A stretch of DNA of 64,000 bases from Parietaria judaica (lineage: Eukaryota; Streptophyta; Magnoliopsida; Rosales; Urticaceae). The stretch spans positions 8,021,180 through 8,085,179 of the forward strand of contig OX940872.1 in NCBI GenBank assembly GCA_954871525.1, read 5' to 3'. The first letter of the stretch is position 1; the number at the start of each line of letters is the position of its first letter. The notes under the pieces were generated by a model. The model searched no databases and was not told where the DNA came from. It was given only the letters and a program-made list of their open reading frames with translations. Below are positions 1 through 11,515 of the stretch, one piece after another. Made by a program: the position numbers and the translations under genes.

Positions 1-322
1 TTTTCCAAAAGAGACAAAAATTAATTAGGGCATCTTTCCTTTTTAGGCTCATTATCTTGGTAATTGGGCCCAATTAATTAAGCCCAATCATAACACACAT
101 TAAAGTGAGAGACATAGAATAGAAAACACACATTATTTTGGTTCTAATTCTCAATTTATGTCCATTTATGTGTTTATCTTCAATGTCACACAAATATGTT
201 CAATCTCTCCCAATTTAGCGTTAATCGGACAATATTGTCAATTTTATAATGATCTTTCGTTCGGGTTTAATTTATTAACTCCGTAAAAACCGAATAATAA
301 CTCTATTTTCATAGAGTTATCA
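1..322 (-). repeat. Partial 3' LTR of the Athila-like element
   Basis: This segment matches 6144-6465 with 4 substitutions and no gaps. On the plus strand it ends ...GAGTTATCA at 322, so the LTR begins TGATAACTC on the minus strand. About 1.09 kb of this LTR should lie left of the window. Confidence 0.93.
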
Positions 323-334
323 CACCCCCAAACT
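323..334 (-). other. Polypurine tract of the Athila-like element
   Basis: Directly next to the LTR edge, the minus strand reads TTTGGGGGTG and then TGATAAC. A G-rich run abutting the 3' LTR is the usual plus-strand primer of LTR elements. It also confirms that the left LTR is the 3' one. Confidence 0.8.
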
Positions 335-2124
335 TAAGATTTTGCTTGTCCTCAAGCAAGAAGAGAGTTAAAGACACAAGAACGTATTTAATTCTTGACC
401 ACCCAATGTTACCTTAATGCTCGAACCTCAAAAGATCACTAGTTGTTGATTACAACTCGAATTGAATGAATTCATTTACCTTTTCTTCATTTATTTTTTA
501 TCTCATGTGTTTGCGCTTGAAAATCCAATATGCTATGAAAGTTCGTTGCCCTTAATCTACATTCGGTTGACCTCGCATCTAGCTCCCCAAGATGAATGTG
601 GAAATACCCCATAGGCCTACGCTCACTCGCTCTCTCCACTAATTTAGATAGACTAAGATATTTGAGGATTAAAAGACATTTTTCTCGCTGATTTCGACCC
701 CCAAACTTTGATTAAGCTGCTGTTTTTTTTTCCGAAGATAACAATGTATTGTACCACTCAAACTCGGTGCTTGGCTGCAACATGGGTGATAATACAGCCG
801 AGCCCTCCTAGGAGTAATTCAACACACAATTATCTTTTTTTGAACCCAATATTAGCACTCTATTTAAAGGGATAAAGGTTCGATGAATGTCGGTCAAATT
901 CGGTACTTGACCGTCAACATGTGTGGGAAGACGACCAAGTCCTCCTAAGACCAAGCAACAACGAGATCCTTTACCCGATTTGAGTCACTTACATTGGTTT
1001 CAATTTTTTTTTTTAGCCGCTTAACTTTAAGCATAATCAACAACGAGCATAATCAACACATCGTATCCTTATTCGGCATCGAGCACTAAGCAACAACAAA
1101 ATCCTAGGTCTAACGATAAGTGATGACTAATAAAAACTAACATAAAGAAAACACACACAAAACATAATAAAATCCGCATTGAACTCAAGGAAGGGATTGG
1201 AAAAACTTCCCTGAAAGCGGTGGTGATCACTGACGACGCCGGTTCTGACAGCGGGTGTGGGGAGCGGGTGCCGGTTGTCTCTCTTCTTGTGGTTTTTCCG
1301 TCGAGAACCGAGCTGGTCATTGCTTCATTGTTTCGTACTGGAGCCATCTCATAGGATCAACACAAAATCAGCTCTGCACGCACAAAATATCATATGTGCA
1401 TCCTATGCTTCTCAAAATCGCCCAAATAGATTTTCAAACACCAGAGGTTCGATGCGCGTGGCTGGACATCGATGTTCGGCTAAACCCAGATGGCGTTGAA
1501 TAAGGCTCTCACAAACAGCCCAGAAGATGACGAAGAACTCACTAACCAATCGAAGAAAGCTTTCCCAAAACCGCTATAAACAAAGAACCCAAGCTTCGAT
1601 TCGCAGAACCAAGAAAAGCGAACCGAGAAGACGACGAAGGCGACCAAATTCACCAATTCGCGATTCCAAACCAGCGAGCAAGCCCAGATGACGATGAACT
1701 GTGGTTCGCACCTAATGGAGGTCGGAGGTTTCGATGCTTCGAGAGAGATTTAGGGCTTCGATTTGGGATTTTCAATTTTTGAGATGGAAGAGAGTTTTCA
1801 AATGACATGGGTTGGATAAACGACGCTCAAAACGACTCTGGAGCTTGCAAACGACATGGGCTTACATTTAATGAAACGTGCGTTTTGATTTTTTCTGATT
1901 TTTCTCTCTCCTGAAGCCCGATATCAGTGTAAAATGCAGTAGCATTTCTGTCGCATTTTGGTCGTGACACTGCGCCTTAAATAAAAATAAAACTAGAAAC
2001 TGTAAATTTTATTTAATTGGGTTGCCTCCCAATAAGCGCTTGATTTAGAGTCTTCAGCCTGACTTTCTCGTCTTCATGAATCGTGGTATCTTATGGAGGT
2101 CTTTCCGCGATCAATTGGACCTCC
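335..2124 (-). other. Long non-coding 3' region of the Athila-like element
   Basis: About 1.8 kb lie between the integrase tail and the polypurine tract. I see no coding region here. Around 750-800 and 900-950 there is a diverged repeated block built on a motif like CTCCTAGGAG / CTCCTAAGACC. Near 1936-1961 there is a copy of a 27-base motif that also occurs in the 5' LTR in the opposite orientation. Long 3' spacers of this kind are usual in Athila/Tat elements. Confidence 0.6.
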
Positions 2125-3518
2125 TTAATACTCCTTGATTCGTTGGCCGTTCACTTTGAATTTTCTCCCCGATTCGCTATCTTGTAACTCCACCGCACCA
2201 TGAAGGAAAACCTTAGAAACGAGGAATGGTCCGGACCAACGAGATTTCATCTTTCCGGGAACAAGTTAAGCCTTGATTTGAACAACAAGACATGTTGTCC
2301 CTCTCTTCTTTGAATTTTCTTATCATACCATTCCTTAGCTTTTTCCTTGTGATACTTGGCATCATGGAGAAATTTCTTCTTTTGTTGCGAGTTTGGATCC
2401 GGAGGCTTGAGATTTTGCTGTCCAATTCCTAATAAATCAAATTGGCGCCCGATTCTCGTTTGGTTCGGTTTGGAGTCCACCAAGGCAACATGGGCTATAT
2501 CATCGTCACTTGTATCGTCGAGCCCGTCCGGTAATGCTGCGAGTTCGTTTCTGCCGAATTTCTTTTGAGCGACTTTGGCCACCAACTCGTCCACGACACC
2601 AATCGAAGAACACTCTTCAACTTCATCCGGATATTTAAGAGCATTTAAGACACTAAAAGTGATCTTCTCGTCATCTAACCTCATGGTTAATTCGCCTTTT
2701 TTCACATCAATGAGAGTTCGACCGGTTGCAAGGAATGGTCTCCCAAGAATAATCGGAACATCTTGATCGGCTTCGAAGTCCAATACAATAAAGTCGGCCG
2801 GAAATATGAATTTCCCGACCTTTACCAAGACATCCTCGATCTTTCCCTCCGGATAAACTATAGAACAGTCGGCGAGTTGCAAAGTGACGGTAGTGGGTCG
2901 GGCATCGCCAATGCCTAACTTCTTGAACACCGAAGTAGGCATGAGATTTATACTCGCGCCGAGATCACAAAGGGCCCGCCCGGAATAAGAGTTCCCGATA
3001 GTATATGGAATGGTGAAACTTCCCGGGTCCTTCAATTTTGGTGGAAGCTTGGTTTTAAACAAGGCGCTGCAATTTTCCGTTAACGCCACGGTCTCGAACT
3101 CTCCAAGCTTTCTTTTCTTAGACAAAATGTCTTTCAAGAACCTAGCATAACTCGACATTTTTTCCAAAGCTTCCACTAACAGGATGTTAATGTGGAGTTG
3201 CTTGAGTACATTTAAGAATTTACCGAATTGTTGCTCGTTCCTCTGTTTTTGAAGTCTTTGTGGAAAAGGCGGAGGCTGATTTAGCATTTTGGTCATACCA
3301 AGGTCATCAACAGAAGGAAATGCAGCATAATTGCTGTTGCATTTTGTTCCTAAAACTGGACCTGAATTTTTCAAAATCTCGCTCCTTTCCTCGATTTGAA
3401 TTTGGGATTCTGTTTCTGCATCTTTTGAGATGATTTTGCCTGTTCTTTGGATTTCTCTTCCGCCTTTGGGTCTAGCTCGACCTCCTTTCCATTCCTTAAA
3501 GTGAAGATGACATTGCAT
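2125..3518 (-). pseudogene. Retrotransposon protease joined to integrase C-terminus (RT/RH/INT core missing)
   Basis: One open frame (3518 to 2247) carries the post-gag linker, then the retropepsin-like aspartic protease with DLGASINLMP and the flap-side motif IILGRPFLATGRT. About 90 residues after the protease it runs into an integrase-tail sequence (WYDKKI... VLLFKSRL). The tail continues in another frame down to a stop at 2125 (GKMKSRW and VNGQRIKEY), which implies a one-base frameshift near 2260. The polymerase (YxDD), RNase H and integrase HHCC/DDE regions are absent, so the internal domain has a large deletion. The open frame overlaps gag by about 150 bases in a different frame. In intact relatives gag and pol are usually continuous, so a second frameshift is likely here. 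Confidence 0.85.
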
Positions 3519-4915
3519 TGTTCTTTTCCGTCTCTCCTCGGATCGTTGGTTTGAGACGGAAGAGAACCTTGCGGTCTATTGGAGAGAGCAGTAGCTATTT
3601 GGCCCACTTGCGTCTCAATTGCTCGCAAAGCCGCTTCTTGATTTTGTTGCTTAGCTTTTGTATCCGCCATGAATTCCTTAATCAATGATTCTAAGGAACT
3701 TGTTGGAGCACTTTGTTGCGGTTGAAAACCCGGAGGAACCAATTGATTAGGACGTTGAAACTGATTTGCTCCATTAGACGAAGATCCTCCTTGTTGATTC
3801 CATTGTTGGTTTCCAAATGGATTTCCTCCTTGGTTGTACGGACTTTGTTGGAAGTGTTGATTTCTCCTCTCTTGGTGAAAGTTCCCGACATAGAAAACCG
3901 AGGCGGGATTGGATGGGCACTCTTCATAAACGTGAGGATTACCGCAATAGACACAAGATACCTCGCATGGCTCAAAGTTTTGTACCGCATTTACGCTCGG
4001 TTCTGGGTTTCTCATCTTGGTTAATTGATGAAGAATGGTGGACATTTGAGCTTGAAGCATTGTAATGGCGTCAAGCTCTAATTTCCCGCCAACCTTCGGA
4101 GTGCTAAGTCTCGTAGTTGGCCATTGGCTATGATTTCTAGCCATTTTCTCCAGAATTTCCAGCCCTTCGTTGTAAGACTTCGTCATGAAGGCGCCTCCGG
4201 CCGTTGCATCCAAATTTGATCTCGTTGGAGCATTCAAACCATTGTAGAAAGTTTGCATTTGGATCCAATGTGGCAGCCCGTGATGAGGACATTGCCTAAG
4301 AAGCACTTTGAACCTTTCCCAAACTTCATAAATAGACTCGTTATCTTCTTGGTGGAAAGAGGTGATTTCGTTGCGCAACTTGGACACTTTTGTTGGCGGA
4401 AAATACTTCATGAGAAACTTCTCCGCTAATTCATTCCACGTCCTCACCGAACCCGGTTGCAAAGAGTTTAGCCATGATCTTGCACTATCCCGTAGCGAGT
4501 ATGGAAAAAGCTTGATTCGCAAAGCTTCTTCGGACACGCCTTGAATTCGAAAGTTGTCGCTCACATCCATGAAAACCCGAAGATGAAGATGAGGATCTTC
4601 GGTGGATAATCCGCTAAATTGCCCAGCGGATTGCAACATTTGGAACATCACCGGCTTGAGCTCAAAGTGAGCGGCATGGATGGTAGGCCGAATAATGCCC
4701 GGATTGAGCCCTTGAAGAACCGGGACTGCATAATCTTGCATTGGAAGGTCCAACTCATTAATGATAGGGGGCTGTTGTAAACTCCCGTTCCCACCGGCTC
4801 TTTCGTCGGCCATAACTAAATTCGGTTCGCTCTTTGAGGCTCGGATTTTAGCCAAGAGTGTTCGTTCTATATCCGGATCAATAGGAAGCAATAAAGCTTT
4901 GTTTTTCTCCCGCAT
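3371..4915 (-). CDS. gag: Retrotransposon Gag polyprotein
   Basis: This is a plant Ty3/gypsy Gag of about 514 residues, which forms the element's virus-like particle. The start is taken at 4915 (MREKNK), the first ATG in the frame; upstream codons in this frame lack ATG. The core contains the conserved retrotransposon gag region with SWLNSLQPGS, FLMKYFPP and YEVWERFKVLLRQCPHHG. A CCHC zinc knuckle (CVYCGNPHVYEEC) follows, then a Gln/Asn-rich linker. The frame closes at 3371 inside a region that normally continues into protease, so this copy probably cannot make a normal Gag-Pol. It lies just downstream of the primer binding site, as expected. Confidence 0.9.
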   Translation of the reverse strand: MREKNKALLLPIDPDIERTLLAKIRASKSEPNLVMADERAGGNGSLQQPPIINELDLPMQDYAVPVLQGLNPGIIRPTIHAAHFELKPVMFQMLQSAGQFSGLSTEDPHLHLRVFMDVSDNFRIQGVSEEALRIKLFPYSLRDSARSWLNSLQPGSVRTWNELAEKFLMKYFPPTKVSKLRNEITSFHQEDNESIYEVWERFKVLLRQCPHHGLPHWIQMQTFYNGLNAPTRSNLDATAGGAFMTKSYNEGLEILEKMARNHSQWPTTRLSTPKVGGKLELDAITMLQAQMSTILHQLTKMRNPEPSVNAVQNFEPCEVSCVYCGNPHVYEECPSNPASVFYVGNFHQERRNQHFQQSPYNQGGNPFGNQQWNQQGGSSSNGANQFQRPNQLVPPGFQPQQSAPTSSLESLIKEFMADTKAKQQNQEAALRAIETQVGQIATALSNRPQGSLPSQTNDPRRDGKEQCNVIFTLRNGKEVELDPKAEEKSKEQAKSSQKMQKQNPKFKSRKGARF

Positions 4916-5027
4916 ACAATTAGATTTATCCGCCTGAGAATAGAAACAAGAGAACACTTGTTAAGTACACAAATATGTAAAAAGAAAATAAAAATAACTC
5001 GTAAAAAATGCGTAAATTGAATTTTAG

Positions 5028-5045
5028 TCCCCGGCAACGGCGCCA
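5028..5045 (-). other. Primer binding site (tRNA-Asp type)
   Basis: The minus strand reads TGGCGCCGTTGCCGGGGA, which is complementary to the 3' end of plant tRNA-Asp (known for Athila/Tat elements). It sits 6 bases from the 5' LTR edge. Confidence 0.9.
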
Positions 5046-5051
5046 AAAACT

Positions 5052-6465
5052 TGTTGGTTGCAAAACGTGTATGCAAATTTTACGCAAGTGCACGTGTCGA
5101 CAAGTAATACATTGTGCAAGGCACAAAATACGATCCCACGAAGACTAAATCAATTTTTCGTATTTCTTGCGAGTTATATAAAAAGAGCATATTATGAGAA
5201 ATTGTTGTAAAATCAAAATTAATTCAAATTGTAAGCTAAGACGGTATTCAAACTGTTAACTAAAACTCAACGGAACAGGGGAGACAAAGTAATTTGAGAA
5301 TCGATAAGAGAAACGGTTGGGCTATGAATTACTTTGGGTTTTCTGAACTACCGAATGCGACAGGAATGCTACTGCATTTTCTTAGTGATTCTGGGAAACG
5401 ACAATAACATTGGTTCTTCCGAACTTTTGCTTAAAAACCGATTGTAAACTAATCATTCATATTCCTATGATAAGACTATTTTACCGGTTAAAATTAAGTT
5501 CCAATTCCACAATCTACATGGAGATTAATATATTCCTATACTCATCTCAATCTTAAGAATGATTTCACAAGCTTAAACATGTATCAAGGTTGCATTTCCA
5601 ATTCAATTCATATTTTCCAATAGAGATTAAATCTAAAATTCTATTAAGTTGACACAAGAAATAGAATTATGACAAAATTAACACTCAACCAAGAACTAAG
5701 AAAACACAAATCCCATCATATTCAATAATTCTTCAAACCCTTAGTTCATCATTTACCCAACTCTAGGAATTTAGCTCATGTTTGAACAACACAAATTAGA
5801 AGAGAATAGTGGGTCAAGATACAACATCAAACCGAAAATATGTTGAACAAAATAAACCCGGATTGATGTGTTGATGTGCTTTTCTTGTCCTCTCCTTGAT
5901 GATCCTCTTGTTGCCTCCTATCTTCTTGTTTTCCTCCTTCTCCAAGGCTGGCCGATTATTCCTCTTGTGGCTGATTGCTTGTTCCTCTTTTTGATGATCC
6001 TCTTGTTGCCTCCTATCTTCTTGTTTTCCTCCCTCTCCAAGGCTGGCCGATTATTCCTTTTGTGGCTGATTGCTTGTTCCTCTTTTTAGCCTCTATTTCA
6101 GCCTTTGATCATGCTCTTTGTCTTCGTCCAATGACTGATTTTCTTTTCCAAAAGAGACAAAAATTAATTAGGGCATCTTTCCTTTTTAGGCTCATTCTCT
6201 TGGTAATTGGGCCCAATTAATTAAGCCCAATCATAACACACATTAAAGTGAGAGACATAGAATAGAAAATACACATTATTTTGGTTCTAATTCTCAATTT
6301 ATGTCCATTTATGTGTTTATCTTCAATGTCACACAAATATGTTCAATCTCTCACAATTTAGCGTTAATCGGACAATATTGTCAATTTTATAATGATCTTT
6401 CGTTCGGGTTTAATTTATTAACTCCGTAAAAAACGAATAATAACTCTATTTTCATAGAGTTATCA
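5052..6465 (-). repeat. Complete 5' LTR of the Athila-like element (about 1.41 kb)
   Basis: The outer edge on the plus strand is ...TTATCA at 6465 and the inner edge is TGTTGGTTGC at 5052, giving TG...CA ends on the minus strand. The part covered by the left LTR is 98.8 percent identical by my count. The LTR holds a 95-bp tandem duplication (5897-6086). Confidence 0.9.
5897..6086. repeat. Two-copy 95-bp tandem repeat inside the LTR
   Basis: The block starting TGATGATCCTCTTG at 5897 repeats at 5992 with very few changes. It is pyrimidine-rich on the plus strand and looks like a recent duplication within the LTR. Confidence 0.85.
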
Positions 6466-7259
6466 GTAAGCTTTCTCTGTTTATAGATTTATGATATTGT
6501 GAAATCAGCCTATATAATTATTCAATTGCTCTCTGTTATCATCTTGCGAAGGATCAATATACAACAAGTGTTATAAGTTTTTCGTTTAATTATTAAAGTG
6601 ATGAATATTTGTAAATTTTATGTGGAGCACATATTTTCGTTCGTGTATTTTGGATTACTAAAATGTTGAAGTAATATATGTAATAATAGTTTTTAATGTT
6701 AAGTGATAATTACTTAAAAAAATTGTCTTATCTATTATACTTTTATTGTTTGATTCCACTCAAATAATAAATAATCTGTTTACGTAAATAAATATAGGTT
6801 ACAAAAACATATATTTATATGATGGTTTATCATATATATCCTTAAAATATTTTTTATTATTATTGTTGTCAATAATTTATATTGGTGAGTGTATATTTAT
6901 ATGATAATAAATATTTTAAATATAGGTTACAAAAGCATATATTTATATAATGGTTTATCATATATATCCTTAAAATAATAATAATACACTCACCATGGAT
7001 CCGAAGAAATTATGCTATGAAAGGCAAGTGGATCCGAAGATGTTATTCGATCTAACTATTCTCTCGATGAGCCATGGTGAGTGTATTTATTTATTTATTT
7101 ATTTATTTTGACTTTAAGATATTTGTTCTTTTTGAAAAAAATTGTGTTTCTTAAAATGTTTAATTAATTTTGGAAAGTTTTTTTTTATATATATTTTATC
7201 TGTCAAATTTGTATTCATGGTAGTTTTTTCAAAACTATATATAAAGATTGGGATATTAA

Positions 7260-7298
<39 letters not shown>

Positions 7299-8989
7299 AC
7301 ATGGGTTAACTGATAGAGCAGTGTATTGGTTGGATTGAGACGTTCCGAAGAAAAACTCAGTCCACCTGATCCTATTGAGTTTTGAAATAGCTTAATTCTT
7401 AGAAACTAATGAAGAATATTTATATGATGGTTTATCATATATATCCTTACAATATTTAAATACAATCAATAAGATTGATGGAGAGCCATTAAACAAATGA
7501 TATTTGGATAAAGTTTTAATATTTAAAATGCTTATTTATTTTGAAAGACAATATTTTACTTAACCATTATTTTAAAAAAAATTGAATATATATTTGATCA
7601 CAGTTACTAAAGAATATTATTAAAAACAGTAGGTCTTTAATTTATAATTTACAATTAAAACTCAAAATTTATTAGATAGTATTAGATAGTTTTTTTTAAA
7701 TAATATTATCGGCACCGCGCGACGGTCCACTATGTTTATAAAAAAAATTTAACCAATCAAGTCGATTCAAATATCAAATATATACACTGATGAATATTTT
7801 TTTAGCCTCTTATATTTATGCTAATCTAATAAAATATTTTTTTAGCCTCTTATATTTATGCTATCGAATAAAATATTCTCTATAGTAAAAAAATCCTTTT
7901 GTAAAAAGTTGCATTTCTTATTCTTAATGTAATTTGGCATTAAATGAGTATCTATATGTATAAAAGTATGAAGACAAGCATTCTCATATATATTATATAT
8001 ATTAAAACATGACGACAAAGTTTTCTCAAATAATTTATATATTATATAGACATGATCAAATGTTAATTTTTTAGAATTTTGAATTAAAAAAAAAAAACTC
8101 ACCCCATTTATGATGAACTCAATCAATTAATCTCATATTGATAATCTAATATAATTTATTATGTGGCAAAATAGTGAAGCTAAGATATAAGAATCCTCAT
8201 TTCTCATAATTTGATTTATTTAAATAATTGATATCACGTGATTAATTACTATTGGAAGTAAGAGTTGGTATGTTACTTATATATATATTTGTTGTTGCTG
8301 AATAATTTGTTATATTTCTTTAAAAACAAATAAAATATTAAATGTAATTAATTAGTAAAAAAAATTAGTAAGTATATGACTCTTGCTTATACACACGATA
8401 TGAGTAACCAATTTTATCCCCTCCCTCATTAACTCATCCTTAATGCAACTAATTAAATTCAACGTTAATATCATGGAGTCTTTTCATTTGCTTAGTAACA
8501 TACATGTATTTTCTTTAAAAGATTTTGGATTTATATTTTCTCCTCTCTCAGTAGGATTTTTTTTCTTCTGAATCTTACGGGCGCAACGCAAGTATGTATT
8601 CCATCTTCTCTAAAAAAATATCACCCGCGAGCATTTTCAGAAGGTATATTATCTATTTGCTCATTGTTCTTCTCCGACTTTCTTTTTAATTTTGAACTGA
8701 GAGTTACATTATGAATTCCTTGTGGCTATATTCTCCATTTGGAGATCAACAATAATATTTTTTTAAAGTCATTAAGATAGTTTTGTGAAACTGAAAATAA
8801 TTATAAAGGGTGTTGATTGAAATTGAATATAACATTAACGTAACATGTAGTGTCGTTCTTCCTCTCCGTTGCAGATCATTTTTCTCACTGATTTTGCTCT
8901 CTAATTTCTCTATCACGACGTCCCTCTCTCAATCTCTCTCTTTGTATATCGTCGCCCTCTCTTCAAGTCACAACATCGTGAGGTCGCAT

Positions 8990-9032
<43 letters not shown>

Positions 9033-9921
9033 TTTGATGTACAACATTTGTTTTTTAATTTGTCATTATTTAATTTTCATGTACGGTTACTAAGTAAATT
9101 ACCATGCTACTTTGCATGTAATATTTGTCATTATCAGTCATATTTGTTTAATTTCTTTTTAAACAACGTACAACGATGAATCATTGGATGTCATGGGCTA
9201 TGATATCGGCGGAGAAACTTTTTGGCTCAATGTGCCCAGCAGTTGCCTAACCGGAATAAATTAAGACAAATGATTATTGAGATGGTAATAAGAGGATATA
9301 TTTGTTTTAAAGGCGGTTAGCTTTGTTTTCACATGTTATGTCCGGGTGTTACTATTTGTTTGCTGTATTTTATTCACTCATTAAATTTTCAGTTTATTGA
9401 GTATATATAGTGTTGTGATTTAGTATGTACAAATTACTTATCATATTGTTATTACTTTTCAGTTTTTACTTCTCTAACACTTTTTTGTTTATTTTCGGAT
9501 ATGTAGCCAGAGGACAATGAAGTGTGTCAATTTTCCTTATATATATAGATTTATTGATGAACTAATTTAATGCTAACATTTAATTAATATTTTAAATGGA
9601 AGATAAAAGGATTTTAAACAAGTCAAAGGGGGCATTATGATCAAATTTCATTTACACTACATACATAAATAAGTAAAAGGAAGAAGTGGGCGTTTCGAAA
9701 AGCAGTTAAGAGCTTGAGAGAAGTCCTCTTTCTTACGAAACAACAACACACAAAAACCAAGTTGTCTAAGTCTAAAATAGTAAACGAAATTTGATGATAA
9801 GAAAAAAAACTGACCTTTCCTTGAGTAATTAATGTTCCTAACCATCTATTTATATCCTTAAAATGGATGGAAGTAAGTACTCTTTACACAATAAACAAAA
9901 CACTAAATTAAAAAAAAAAAA
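6466..9921. other. AT-rich intergenic region with short repeats, no gene recognised
   Basis: No convincing coding region is visible. A block containing TGGTTTATCATATATATCC occurs three times (near 6824, 6950 and 7428). There is a perfect 15-base inverted repeat at 6984-7086. Microsatellites include ATT repeats near 7262-7297 and AT repeats near 8993-9026. A roughly 44-bp unit (TTTTTTTAGCCTCTTATATT) is duplicated at about 7795-7875. A GC-richer island at about 9175-9245 looks like decayed coding sequence, but I cannot assign it. Confidence 0.6.
6984..7086. repeat. 103-bp inverted repeat with perfect 15-base arms
   Basis: The left arm ATACACTCACCATGG is the exact reverse complement of the right arm CCATGGTGAGTGTAT. 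The 73-base loop carries GGATCCGAAGA twice. GGTGAGTGTAT also appears nearby at about 6892, so this may be the core of a small foldback or MITE. Confidence 0.75.
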
Positions 9922-10158
9922 TTAGCTTCTCTCTTCATTGGATTTCTTAGGGGATTGCATAGAGATTTCTGCAGGGAATGCGTTCTTCATTCCTCTATTG
10001 ACATAATAATTTTCGAGTAAGTTTTTTTTTTTGGAATATGTTATGTCAATTTCTTCTCGGTCTTTTGGTAAGGCTTTCTTCGTGTTTGTGGAGCCAACGG
10101 AACGGAAACTCCCTTCCATGGAGCTTCCGCCGTTGGCCACAATTTTTCTACGTGGCAT
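9922..10158 (-). CDS. Unrecognised small open reading frame (78 codons)
   Basis: This open frame starts at the ATG at 10158 (MPRRKIVANGG) and is basic and lysine-rich, with no domain or motif I recognise. No signal peptide or membrane segment is visible. It lies alone in AT-rich spacer more than 1.3 kb from the GDPDL start and on the opposite strand. The N-terminal part has better codon-like composition than the rest, so it could be an exon fragment of a decayed gene. It may equally be chance. Confidence 0.2.
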   Translation of the reverse strand: MPRRKIVANGGSSMEGSFRSVGSTNTKKALPKDREEIDITYSKKKNLLENYYVNRGMKNAFPAEISMQSPKKSNEERS

Positions 10159-11515
10159 CAAAAGCTCGCGCCGAGGGTTCGTTAGAAAGATAAAATAAAA
10201 AATTACACAGTTAACTTCGTATAAAGTTGCATCCCCGCTTATTCGTTTTTTTTTTCATGGAGCGCAAAAGAGTTAACTAGGACGATCTTCCGTCCGCATT
10301 GCCATCTCTACTCGGAGGCAAAGTATTTACATTGGAACTTTTGTTCATTAAATTTTCTTTTGAGAATGGAATCACATACTCTGAGTATCCATTGAAAATT
10401 ATAAATTCTTGTGCCAAAGATATACAAAAAAAAGGCCTAAAATATATAATAAAAAAAATAGAGTTTCCAATACATTCGGTTTTAAACACTTTTTTTATTT
10501 TTTATTTTTCATTAGAATAGAAATCAATTTTATGCTGTATTTTTCAAAGACTAATTAGAGAAGAAATCATTTTTTTCTAAGAGAAAATTATAATATATTT
10601 TTTTTCTTTCTTTATCAAACCTAGTGTTTTCCTCCCACAAACAAATGCATTATATTATAATAGTAGTGACTCGTGAGTTTGCATTTTTCTTCTTCTTTTG
10701 TAGTTTGTACTTTGTAGTATCATGAAGTAATAAAGTTTTAAATTAAAATCATCATTTTTTGTTACTGAGTGATAAATATCGGTTAATCTATTTTTCTCAT
10801 ATTTATCGGTTAATACGTGTAAATTATGCTTTTAAGTCTATTTAAGGAGGAGGAATCAGAGGTCAAAAGTTGACTACAACGTGTAATTTATTACAAGCTT
10901 TAAACAATTAAAAAAATAAGAAGTTATAGCGGTTAAAATTGTTACCCAAAATCTAGGGAGCAAAATTAACTTTCTATTTACTATTTAGGCTCTTCCTTCT
11001 AAAATTAACATTCTACTTTTTCTCTTCGTTTCTGAAGTCTCTACACATTTTTTTAAAGGTGAGGGTATTAAAATAAAAAAATAAAAAAATAAAAAATCCT
11101 TTAGACCTTTACAAAGCCGCATGCGAATTTCCGGGAAAATCATCGTATTCCGACGATCAACCGAGAGATCATCATCAAGTAATTTTTTTTTAAAGGTCTC
11201 ATTCTTCTATATCCATGAAGATTTATTATGATTGCTTAGCATGAAATATATGCATAATCTGAATCTATGCATATATAGCACAATAGTTTTGTTAAATTTT
11301 TCTCTTAGCTTTTGTATATTTTCAATTTATCGTTAAATTTTCATATTTTTCAACTTATTTTACGATTTACCCCTCCCCCAAGATTTGTATCGTAGGTCCG
11401 CCCCTGATGGCTCGGTAGCGGTCCAACGGGAACACAACAAATACACGTATACTGATATACATGTACATATACATATAATTGATGAGGAAATTGTATGGCA
11501 GGATAAACAAGAACA
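10159..11515. other. AT-rich spacer and presumed promoter region of the GDPDL gene
   Basis: No gene is recognised. Two ATGs precede the chosen GDPDL start: one at 11482, whose frame stays open past the true start to about 11612, and one at 11494, which ends after three codons. If they lie in the transcribed leader they would act as upstream ORFs. No clear TATA box could be assigned. Confidence 0.5.

Larger units (their letters stand above)
1..6465 (-). mobile_element. Athila-like Ty3/gypsy LTR retrotransposon, left LTR cut by window edge
   Basis: The element lies on the minus strand: 5' LTR (5052-6465), tRNA-Asp-type primer binding site (5028-5045), gag, protease, a short integrase C-terminus, a long 3' non-coding region, polypurine tract, and the start of the 3' LTR (1-322). 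The two LTR segments align without gaps over 322 bases (1-322 against 6144-6465), and I counted 4 mismatches, so the insertion is fairly young. No reverse transcriptase, RNase H or integrase catalytic core is present. The protease region runs almost directly into the integrase C-terminal tail, so this copy is non-autonomous. The protease motif DLGASINLMP and the gag sequence are typical of plant Athila/Tat-lineage elements. The outer flank after the 5' LTR is GTAAG; the matching target-site copy lies outside the window. Confidence 0.92.

Noticed and set aside
1069..1503. Several open frames of 80-92 codons in the retrotransposon 3' region
   Set aside because: Overlapping in different frames on both strands, no family match, typical of the non-coding 3' spacer.
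9175..9300. Possible gene remnant (tail of an unknown protein)
   Set aside because: A short open stretch of about 20 codons with no neighbouring exon and no recognisable motif.
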